Below, piece by piece: positions 46,534-55,500 of a DNA stretch of 64,000 nucleotides. Made by a program: the position numbers and the translations under genes. The notes under the pieces are model-generated. The model saw only the letters and a program-made list of their open reading frames with translations. It was not told the origin of the DNA and searched no databases. Position 1 is the first letter of the stretch, and the number at the start of each line of letters is the position of its first letter. Source of the DNA: Gimesia maris (GTDB lineage Bacteria > Planctomycetota > Planctomycetia > Planctomycetales > Planctomycetaceae); NCBI RefSeq assembly GCF_008298035.1, contig NZ_CP042910.1, forward strand, positions 186,001 through 250,000, given 5' to 3'.

Positions 46534-48198
46534 TTAGGATTTCTTCTTCGTGTTTTTCTTCGCGGGCTTTTTCATGCTCTGTGCTGATTTTCCCGCTTTG
46601 AAGATATCCACTTCGCCGGTATTCGGCTGTGGTTTGCCCGGAGTGGAGCGTCCGCGATCGGCATAGCTCTGCAGTAAAGTGGTCAATTCTTTGACGACTT
46701 CGGGATGTTCCGCCTGCACGTTTTTCTGTTCGCCTGCATCGTGGTTGAGGTCATACAGCTGGATGGCAGGGAGTTCACTCAGATTGTCTTTGCCTGGTTT
46801 GGGGAAGCTCCAGCCACCCGAGCCCGGACAGAGCTCGAGCTTCCAGTGATCCTTGCGAATGGAGAACGCACCGCGAATCGAATGATGGACGGCGGCTTCT
46901 CTGAGAGGCGTATGGGCTGTGCCTTCCATCGCCGGGAGAATGCTCACGCTGTCTTCGCCCGCGTCATCGGGAACTTTGGCTCCCACGATGTCGGCGGCGG
47001 TCGCGAACAGATCGGTCAGGCAGGTAAGCTGGTCCGAATGCGTGCCCGCTTTAATCCGCGCAGGCCAGTTGGCGATGAACGGGACGCGATGGCCGCCTTC
47101 ATAGATGTCGGCCTTGTGTCCGCGAAACTGGTAGCTGGGCTGATGATCTTTGTCGGTCATCTCTTTGAAGTTGGCAGCGGGTGAGCAGCCATTGTCGGCG
47201 GTGAAAATGACCAGTGTGTTTTCATGGATACCCTGTTTCTTGAGCGCCTGCATCACCTGGCCGACGGTGTCATCCACTTGCATGACGAAATCGCAGTAGG
47301 CGTTGATGCCGCTTTTGCCCTGCCATTCGGGTGTCGGCAGAATCGGCGTATGTGGTGCATTGAGAGGGAAGTAAATGAAGAACGGCTTACCTTCTTTGGA
47401 AGCGGCCGCATGTTCGTCGATGATCTGGACTGTTTTGTCGGTGATGCGGGGCAGCACGTCGATGGCTTCGAAATCTTTATGTGCGGGTCCATCGCGGAAG
47501 AATGCTTTGGTGACCGTGGGGATACCCTGGCTGCGATCGTTTTCAATATAAACGTAGGGGGGCATGTCGAGTGAAGCGCTGATACCAAAGAAGTAATCGA
47601 AGCCGACGCTGTTCGGTCCGTTCTGGATCGGTTTGGAATAGTCGACGTCCCAGCCCGGATTGGTTTTTTTGTTATAAGACTGTTCTGTCGCGAAGCCGCC
47701 CTGCTTGAGTGACCAGTCCATTCCCAGATGCCATTTACCGACACAGGCGGTATAGTAACCATGTTCTTTGAGCATGGAGGGGACGGTTTCCCGATCCGGT
47801 TCAATCAGACGTCGCGATAATCCCCAGAGCACGCCGCTCTTGAGCCGCGAGCGCCAGTTGTAACGACCGGTGAGCACGCCGTAACGGGTCGGCGTACAGA
47901 CGGAGGAACTGGAATGAGCGTCCGTAAAAATCATGCCGCCATGCGCGAGTTGATCCAGGTGTGGCGTCGCAATTTTACATTCCGGATTGAGTGCCCGAAT
48001 GTCGCCGTAACCCATGTCGTCGGCCAAAATGTAGATGATGTTGGGATCGTTTGCTTTTTCTGAGGCGTGCGCTGTGTTTTGAGAGAACAGGAACAGTGGC
48101 AGAAAAGCAGCAGTCATTATCAGCGACAATACGCTCGGGATCGAAAAAGTCGTTCGTGGTTTGAGTTCAAACTGGTAACGCGCTATTACAGTTTGCAT
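46534..48198 (-). CDS. Exported arylsulfatase
   Basis: This 554-residue protein has a signal sequence (hydrophobic at about 22-40) and the type I sulfatase core. IIYILADDMGYGDIRA supplies metal-binding aspartates. The formylglycine site SSSVCTPTRYGVLTGRY has the C-x-P-x-R motif with Cys 101, and YYTACVGKWHLG, NAPHTPILPTPEW, VIFTADNGCSP and RGHKADIYEGGHRVPFI follow. It hydrolyses sulfate esters, probably of sulfated polysaccharides, outside the cytoplasm. The C-terminal tail is lysine-rich (MKKPAKKNTKKKS). A separate maturase is needed for formylglycine formation and is not in the window. Confidence 0.95.
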   Translation of the reverse strand: MQTVIARYQFELKPRTTFSIPSVLSLIMTAAFLPLFLFSQNTAHASEKANDPNIIYILADDMGYGDIRALNPECKIATPHLDQLAHGGMIFTDAHSSSSVCTPTRYGVLTGRYNWRSRLKSGVLWGLSRRLIEPDRETVPSMLKEHGYYTACVGKWHLGMDWSLKQGGFATEQSYNKKTNPGWDVDYSKPIQNGPNSVGFDYFFGISASLDMPPYVYIENDRSQGIPTVTKAFFRDGPAHKDFEAIDVLPRITDKTVQIIDEHAAASKEGKPFFIYFPLNAPHTPILPTPEWQGKSGINAYCDFVMQVDDTVGQVMQALKKQGIHENTLVIFTADNGCSPAANFKEMTDKDHQPSYQFRGHKADIYEGGHRVPFIANWPARIKAGTHSDQLTCLTDLFATAADIVGAKVPDDAGEDSVSILPAMEGTAHTPLREAAVHHSIRGAFSIRKDHWKLELCPGSGGWSFPKPGKDNLSELPAIQLYDLNHDAGEQKNVQAEHPEVVKELTTLLQSYADRGRSTPGKPQPNTGEVDIFKAGKSAQSMKKPAKKNTKKKS

Positions 48199-48573
48199 GA
48201 TGAGTCCTCTATGTGAGTCTGTTTCGGCGATCTGTGGTGTACTGTCTGCAGTCTCTTAGTATCAGAGACGTATTGCGGCGGGTCAAGCAAGGCATGATTG
48301 ATTTCGATCGTGCAGCATTGAATCATCACGCGTTTCTACATCGCAAATTCGTGAATCTCGTTCTCGAAGGAAAGTTAAGAAAAAGTTCGATCTAGAAAAT
48401 AAAGTTAAGATCCATGTTGATCTGTCGTTCACATCTGACCATTATGGATGTTCAGTTTCTCTATTCATTAACTGACTCTTTGTTATTCATAAGCATACTC
48501 ACTGAATTACTGATTTTATTTCCTCATCGCTTTTCATTTTATCATTCCCTTTCAAAATCAAAGGAGATGCGGA
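48199..48573. other. Intergenic region upstream of the paralogue array
   Basis: This 375-base region separates the divergent sulfatase and the first array gene. It is AT-rich towards the array and includes an exact 10-base direct repeat AAAGTTAAGA at 48371-48380 and 48401-48410, about 30 bases apart (near three helical turns), which could be an activator or repressor site. AAGGAG at 48561-48566 is a good ribosome-binding site for the ATG at 48574. Confidence 0.45.
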
Positions 48574-51500
48574 ATGCGAATCAGCATCCTGTGGATCTCT
48601 CTATCGATATTGTATAGTTGCATGTTCTGTGTACTTGCAAGCGGGCAGGAAACAGATACCCAATCAGCCGCTCAGAGTGAGTTTAGCCCAGGCGAAGCCC
48701 ATTTAATTCCTGTCACTCTGCCTCCTGTCACACCGACAAACCTGGCCAGTGATCAAGCGAAGATAAAACTACCTGGTGTGTTCAGTCAAGTTGTTGTCGG
48801 CGGGAACGGCCGGTATCTGATTTTTTATCTGAAGAAGCAGAAGCAGCTGGCCGTATTCGATGTATCCGCAGCGAAGATCATTCAGCAGATTCCCATATTG
48901 TTTGACGATATCAGTGTTGCAGCAGGAGCAGACAAGCTCGTCGTTATATCCAGAGATCAGTTTCTCATCGCGCGCTATAGTCTGAAAACATTTGAAAAAG
49001 AGTTGACGCGTCCGTTTACCGTGGAAGGAAAGGGGCCTCAGTTGACCATGGGGTCTGCGTCCAACGGGCCGATTCTGGTTACGTTCGAAGGGGGTAGTAG
49101 AGGCGGTAATTTATTTCTGGATCTCAACACTCTGGAGAAAAGTCGTATTGATTTACCTTCCGACTGGGGCCGCACTCTCCATGATCATTCCATCGTACAT
49201 GCTGCTCCCGGCGGTCAGGTTTTTAGTATTTGTCGGAAAGGTACTTCTCCTCCCGGTTTGACTACAATCCGGATCCAGGGCAACACCGCTGAAGTAGCCT
49301 ACCGGCATGATACGTCAGGCGTGGCCGTTCCCAGTCGTAATGGGAGCCTGATGTTTAACGCGATGGGAATCTATGACCCGTTGCTCCGAGAGGTTGCGGA
49401 TGAAGCCTGTTTGAACTCCGGGATTCCTCCTGTCTACAGCGATTTTTATTTCGTGCGTGGAGCGAATGGTAAAACGTTCCAGTTGCATCGGGGAGGACAA
49501 TCGCGTCCCATCGCGACGATCGCTGCACCCGGTCCTGAGATTCTGCCTGTCGTCAAAGACAGATACGGTCGCACGACAGGGGGTGTCTCAAAGGATGCAG
49601 AATCTTTCCTGCGTTATTATTATATTGAGCAGGCGCAGGTGCTGATATATCTGCCTGACTCGAATGACGAAGTCGTACTGCAGCATTTCGATCTGGAACA
49701 GACGTTAGCGCAGACGGAACAGGACTATCTGTTTGTCAGCAGAGGCCCGAGCGGGCAGGCGACGCGAGACAAACGCTATGCCAGTCCCATTCAGGTGAGA
49801 ACCAGGCAGGGAAACGCCCGGTTTCAGCTGTCAGCGGGACCGGACGGGATGACGATTTCCTCCCGGGGCGTACTCGAATGGAAGGTGCCTCCTGATTTCC
49901 CGGACAGCCAGGTGAATGTCATTGTGAATATCAGTGATGCCACCGGCTATGAGCTGTTTCATGCGTTTTCAATTGCAGTCAACGGCGATCGGGCAATGCT
50001 GGCAGAAATTCCGAACGTTCCGCCGAAACCAGTTGTGAATCAGCCAGCGCGTGAAAACAGGAATCTCTTCACTCACGGTGGCAAAGGTGCGCTCGCGTTT
50101 CTCAAGTCTGCCAGCCAGTCTAAACCGGTATCGCCTGTGCAAGCGGAATCGAAACCGAATGACACACTCAAACCAGGGCAGAGCAAGATAGATCTGCCTG
50201 CTCCCCTGACAGACATGGTGGTGGGACGCAGCGGCCAGTATCTGATTATGTATTTTCAAAGCCTGAAAGAACTGAAAGTATTTGATGTTTCGAGTCTGAA
50301 ATTTATCAAAACTCTACCGGTGGAATCAGAAGACATTCTGTTTACAGCCGGCGCGGAGCATCTGATGGTCGTCCTGCGTGATCAGCAGAAAATCGAGCGC
50401 TGGAAACTGGATGATTTCCAACGCGACCTGGTCGTCGCTTCGCCGGTAGACAATCCGATTCACGCGGCGGTGATGGGGCATTCCTCCCGGGATCTGCTGG
50501 TTCTGTTTCATGGTCCGAATGATCGCACGCAGAATTTTGACTATGTCGACGTCCGCACGATGAAAGTGCTGGAAGTGGAGCGCAAAGGAGCGGGTTATCT
50601 CAGTTCCAGACCCCTGCTGTTAAAGTGTGTCACCGCGTCTGCAGACGGGCGTGTGGTGACGCTGGCAAACAATACGCTGATCTATCTGGAGTCGAAGGTA
50701 GAGCATCGCCAGAGCCCGCGTGACTATGGTTCTCTGATTCTGTCTGGCGGTGATGGTACTTTTCTGTACTCAGAACGGGGAATCATCACCAACCAGATGG
50801 AAGAAATCATTATGGCTGCAAAAGTGGGGGAGCCCGCACGGCCCATTCAGACAGGCATGCTGATTCCTGCGGTACAGCCCGGTTACGTTCTCGACCTCTT
50901 GTTGAAGACGCCACGAAATGCCAGGACGTCTGATGTACTGGCCGTTCATTTAGAAGGAGAACTGGAACCACTGCTGACGCTGAATCAGGTCGATACATCA
51001 CTCAACAAGTTCGAATGGAAAAATCCGCCGGGGATGTCGCATTATAAACGCTTCTTGTTTTTTCCGGATCGGGATCTTCTGATCCAGGTTCCTGATACCA
51101 ATGACAGGTTGGTTCTGCATCAGGTCCCGCTGCGCGAGCTGATGAACGAGACCGGAATCGATTATTTCTATACGACATCCCGGCCTGAGACGAAAACGGA
51201 ACCTGGTAAGCTCTGGAAATATCAGATTAAGACGGCTTCCCGCAAAGGGGGAGTAAAATATGAACTTCAATCCGGTCCCCAGGGAATGGAAATTTCGGAT
51301 ACCGGGCTGCTGACCTGGCAGGTTCCCGCCGACATTGTGGAACCTGAATTGAATGTCATAGTGCAATTGAAAGATGATTCTACACAACAACTGTCGCATC
51401 GCTTTACGCTGTTTGTTCCTGATGCAATTCGGAGTGCGCAGGAACAACTTCGAAAGGAGCAGGAACGGGCAGAAGCTGAAAAGAAAATGGCGGCAGCCCG

Positions 51501-52509
51501 CGAGGCAGCGGCGCGCGAAGCAGAACGGCTTGCGGCTCGCGAGGAACAGAACCGAAACAAGTTAAAACGGTTAACTGAGAGTGGTGAAGCAGCCCGAACG
51601 CAGGTGGAACAATACCTGACAGATCGATTGCAAAGTTATGAAAAAGAACAGTCAGTACGCAAATTGCAGGGATACCGGATCCCCGGGCAGGAAACAAATC
51701 CGTACCGTGCCTGGACAGATACCAGCGAGAACGAAATCGACGCACGACTGATCAAGTACTTTGCTGATACAGTGATTCTGTATTCCCGGTCAAACCAGAT
51801 CCTGACGATTCCGGAGGAGAGTTTGAGCAAGGTTGACCGGGATTACCTCGATCAAATTTCAAAAGCGGAAATTGCGGAACGGAAGCAGCGTGAAAAGGAA
51901 TTATCGGATCGCAGTTTGCCGAAGCAGCGGATGATACAACTCTGGCTGGCAACACAGGAAACTCCCAGCCGCTTCGGTAAAAAAAATCTGCTGGGAAACA
52001 TTCAGGACAAGCAGGGCAAGCCGCTGTTGAGCTGGCGGGTACAGTTGCTGAAGCATGTCAGGGGAGGCAGTGACCTGTATTCCCTGTTCCGTCATGATGA
52101 GCCCTGGGACAGTGAGTACAATAAAAAACTGATTCCCCTCATGCCCGCTTTTTACGGATCTTCCCGGTCCAAAGCAGGTCCAGGGAAAACCAACCTGCTG
52201 GCGATTCAGGCGCAGCGTCCGCTGTTTTCCGGTCCCGGAGGAGCCAGCCTGTTTCACAAAGGAGAGCTGCCGGGCCAAACGGCCATCATAGTGGAAGCAC
52301 CTGATGCTCTAGCCGTCGAATGGACGAAGCCCGATGACTGGGAGTATGAATCAGACAAATCCATCGAGCAACTGTTCGGATTTCATCCGGACGGTTTTTA
52401 CGCGTTATTTGCAGATGGAAAAGTCGAGTTGATTTCCGAGAAGAAGCCTCTGAACGAGATCAGCACGCTGCTGAATCTCAAAAATGAACCCGCGAAAGAT
52501 TCCCCATGA
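48574..52509 (+). CDS. Array paralogue A: two propeller/Ig modules, SHD1, DUF1559-C
   Basis: This 1311-residue exported protein has a signal peptide (about 1-24, ending near ASGQ). Module one (about 38-470) starts GEAHLIPVTLPPV and has VVVGGNGRYLIFYLKKQKQL, VFDVSAAKIIQQ, ISRDQFLIARYSL and MGSASNGPILV, and closes with an Ig-like domain (DGMTISSRGVLEWKVPPDF). Module two (about 535-948) has MVVGRSGQYLIMYF, IERWKLDDF and another Ig-like domain (GMEISDTGLLTWQVPADI). Then come a charged helix (about 948-1010), an SHD1 domain (AWTDTSENEIDARLIKYF, about 1044-1100) and a DUF1559-type C-terminal domain (LLSWRVQLL, HDEPWDSEYNKKLIPLMPAF, GKTNLL, DGFYALFADGKVELIS). The function is unknown. It begins the array. 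Confidence 0.8.
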   Translation: MRISILWISLSILYSCMFCVLASGQETDTQSAAQSEFSPGEAHLIPVTLPPVTPTNLASDQAKIKLPGVFSQVVVGGNGRYLIFYLKKQKQLAVFDVSAAKIIQQIPILFDDISVAAGADKLVVISRDQFLIARYSLKTFEKELTRPFTVEGKGPQLTMGSASNGPILVTFEGGSRGGNLFLDLNTLEKSRIDLPSDWGRTLHDHSIVHAAPGGQVFSICRKGTSPPGLTTIRIQGNTAEVAYRHDTSGVAVPSRNGSLMFNAMGIYDPLLREVADEACLNSGIPPVYSDFYFVRGANGKTFQLHRGGQSRPIATIAAPGPEILPVVKDRYGRTTGGVSKDAESFLRYYYIEQAQVLIYLPDSNDEVVLQHFDLEQTLAQTEQDYLFVSRGPSGQATRDKRYASPIQVRTRQGNARFQLSAGPDGMTISSRGVLEWKVPPDFPDSQVNVIVNISDATGYELFHAFSIAVNGDRAMLAEIPNVPPKPVVNQPARENRNLFTHGGKGALAFLKSASQSKPVSPVQAESKPNDTLKPGQSKIDLPAPLTDMVVGRSGQYLIMYFQSLKELKVFDVSSLKFIKTLPVESEDILFTAGAEHLMVVLRDQQKIERWKLDDFQRDLVVASPVDNPIHAAVMGHSSRDLLVLFHGPNDRTQNFDYVDVRTMKVLEVERKGAGYLSSRPLLLKCVTASADGRVVTLANNTLIYLESKVEHRQSPRDYGSLILSGGDGTFLYSERGIITNQMEEIIMAAKVGEPARPIQTGMLIPAVQPGYVLDLLLKTPRNARTSDVLAVHLEGELEPLLTLNQVDTSLNKFEWKNPPGMSHYKRFLFFPDRDLLIQVPDTNDRLVLHQVPLRELMNETGIDYFYTTSRPETKTEPGKLWKYQIKTASRKGGVKYELQSGPQGMEISDTGLLTWQVPADIVEPELNVIVQLKDDSTQQLSHRFTLFVPDAIRSAQEQLRKEQERAEAEKKMAAAREAAAREAERLAAREEQNRNKLKRLTESGEAARTQVEQYLTDRLQSYEKEQSVRKLQGYRIPGQETNPYRAWTDTSENEIDARLIKYFADTVILYSRSNQILTIPEESLSKVDRDYLDQISKAEIAERKQREKELSDRSLPKQRMIQLWLATQETPSRFGKKNLLGNIQDKQGKPLLSWRVQLLKHVRGGSDLYSLFRHDEPWDSEYNKKLIPLMPAFYGSSRSKAGPGKTNLLAIQAQRPLFSGPGGASLFHKGELPGQTAIIVEAPDALAVEWTKPDDWEYESDKSIEQLFGFHPDGFYALFADGKVELISEKKPLNEISTLLNLKNEPAKDSP

Positions 52510-52534
52510 TCCGAAATAATCGGACTGTTTTTTT
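52510..52534 (+). terminator. Weak intrinsic terminator or attenuator after paralogue A
   Basis: TCCGA (52510-52514) and TCGGA (52520-52524) form a 5-bp stem right after the stop, followed by a T-run (52528-52534). The stem is short, so partial termination between paralogues A and B is more likely than a full stop. Confidence 0.5.
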
Positions 52535-52587
52535 ATCCGTTATCAGTATTCATATAAATTGAGTTTCCAGATCAAAGGAACAGCCAC

Positions 52588-55500
52588 GTGAATTCCACTT
52601 TGCTGCGAATGTCACTACTGATTGCCTTCAGTGCGCTCATCTGCTGTGAAGTGGCAGCACAGAAAACGACGAAGCCGGGCGAAGCTCATCTGGCTCCGGT
52701 GAATCTGCCTGAAATTACAGTTCCCAAGATCGAGCCGGACCAGGTGAATGTCAAACTGCCAGGTGCCTGCACTGAGCTCGCCATTGGCGGTGGTGGGCGC
52801 TATTTTGTATTTCACGTTCCAGGTAAACGACAGTTGATTGTGTTCGATGTTTCCCAACTCGAAGTTGTGAATACATTGAGAATGAGTTCCGATAATTTCT
52901 GTTACACCGCGGGTGCCGACAAGCTGGTTATCGTGTATCGCGATCAAAACAAGATCCAGAGCTATCAACTGCCTGGTCTGAAAGAGGAGCAGTCGCAAAC
53001 TCTGCCCGCCGATTTGAAAGTCGCCCATATCACCATGGGAGCCGCATCTAACGGTCCCATTTTACTGGGTTCTGATAAAGCGCAAGGGGCGTGGCAGTTT
53101 CTGGATCTGGAGACACTCGGTCCTTCATCAGTTCAGATTTCGTCCGAGTGGGAACTGAATCATGCTGACCGGTGTGATGTTGAGGCTTCAGCCGATGGTC
53201 GCGTTTTTGGTATCTGCAAGAGGCATGCCTCACCATCGGGGTTGTTGCGGGTGGCGATCATAGGGAACACGGTAGAGACACGTTACCTGGATCAAACCTG
53301 GGGAACGGTATTTCCCAATAAAGATGGCAGCAAGCTGTGTAACCTGACGGGGATTTACGATCAGGAGCTTGAAAAAATCGATGAATTTAAAAACCTGATC
53401 GGCGGGTATCTGCCTTGTTTCAGTGATTTTTATTTGTATCCACATGGCGGTAGAGGAAATCCCTATTCGGTTCTTCTGCCAGGATTGAATAAACCATTAC
53501 TCACTGTGACGGGACCTGGACCTGAAATATCCCCGGCGGTCCGGCATGTTGTCCTGCCCCAAGGGTACCGCGCTGATGTCAATACGCCCGGCTACCCGCG
53601 GCGATTTTACATCGAGCAGGCGCAACTGATGATGTTTGTTGCAGAGACGAATGATTCGATTGACGTACGTCCTCTGAATATTGTCGAGAGACTGAAAAAA
53701 AACGGAAGAGTTCACTTCTATGTTTCGCGTTCCCCTGCGGATGTCGCATATCGGGGCGAATTATACGAGTCTGAAATCGAAGTGAAGTCCGTTGATGGTG
53801 AAGTCAAGGTGGAACAGATTCTGCCTCCCCCTGGGATGACGGTTACCCCGGAAGGCAAGATTCGCTGGCAGGTACCTGAGGATTACGGCGTCGACTTGTC
53901 TCACATCACTGAGCAGATCGAACTCAAGTTTAAGGTCTCTGATCCTTATGGAAGAGAGTCAGTCATTCAAACGAAGCTGAATATCAGGGAGAAACCTGTC
54001 CATTTTGAGATTCTGCCTTTGACGGCAGCTGGTCAGGCAGGAGAAACGCATCTGAGGCCAGCCATTTTACCTGAAATCAGCGCGTCTGCTTTTCAAGGCG
54101 ATCGTGCTGTTATCAAACTGCCGCGCCCCTTCAGTCGTGTCATCTCAGGGGGCGGCGGTCGCTATCTTGTCTTTTATCTACCGGATATTCGTCAGCTGGC
54201 GCTGTTTGATGTTTCCCGGGCCCGCGTTGTGAATTACATGACCGTGAAGTCCGGTATTGTCTCCTTTGCCGCCGGTGCTACCAAACTGGTCGTGCTCAAT
54301 CACAGTCAGCGAATCATCACGCGTTATGAACTTTCGACATTTAAGAAAGAGTTCGCGCGGCGGATCCCGGTGGAGGGGAGCGTTGTGCAACTGGCGCTGG
54401 GGGCCGCTTCCAATGGTCCCGTTTATGTCGGCTCCGTGAAGACCGGGGACCGGCGTCGCCGCGTTATGCTCAACAGTTTTCTGGACCTGGAATCTCTGGA
54501 ATTGATTGAACTGGAATCAGAGCGTCCTCCAGTCATCCCACTGGGAGATACCAAAGGCTTTTATGTACATGCTTCAGCCAACGGGAAGGTCTTTGGAGTC
54601 AGTCTGCGGGAGAAGGATGGTTGGGAAGGAGTGACTTACGAAGTTGACGGGAAACAGTTGAAAACAGTGCCCCTGAAAAAATCTTACGGGCCGATGATTC
54701 CCGGTCCTGACGGCAATCATATATTTGCCAGTGGCGTGGTCATGAACAGGGTTTTGATGCCCGTCTATCAGGACCTGAAAAGCATGTATCCTTCTTCAGA
54801 TCCAAACCTGCTGGTGCAGCGGGTAAGAACTACGAAACGCGATGTCAAGATTTACGTGACTGGCGAAACAGAGCCGATAGCCACCATCCCTGATGTGTGG
54901 GAGAAAGGGTATGGGTCATACCAGTCGATGATGGGTTCCGACGCGAGATACATGAATGCGTATTATATTCCCCAGGCAGAAACTCTGGCCTATCTACCTG
55001 AAACGAAAAGTCGAATTCATCTGCATCGAGTCAAACTGGATCAGTTATTAAAGAATCGCAAGGATGATTACTTTTTCACTCAGAGCCAGCCTGTCAAGAC
55101 TGCTGCGCGCGGCGAGAAGTATGAATACAAGCTCGAAGCCAAATCTAATCAGACCCCGTTAACGTACCAGATCGATTCCGGACCCGAAGGTATGTCGGTT
55201 TCCCCCGCCGGAGTGGTGAGCTGGGCTGTTCCGCACGATTTTAAGAACGATCAGACGTCAGTGATTGTTTCGGTATCCAATTCGACAGGCAAGTCTCTGT
55301 ATCATTCCTACCTGCTCTCCCTTACCGGGAAAATACCAGCAGGGTCCACTGCGCCGAAACCGCAGCCGCTTGCGAAAATGGATTCCAAATCTGTCTGGGA
55401 ACGCCTTAATGGTTCGACCCAGGTGACCCTGCCGAAGCTGAAGGCAGTTCAGTTTGAGGGAAAACAGAAAGAGCTCACACTGCCTGCTGAAATCACAGAT

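Noticed and set aside
48414-48617. 67-codon frame overlapping the start of paralogue A
   Set aside because: It has a start but no recognisable protein features and overlaps the real start and ribosome-binding site.
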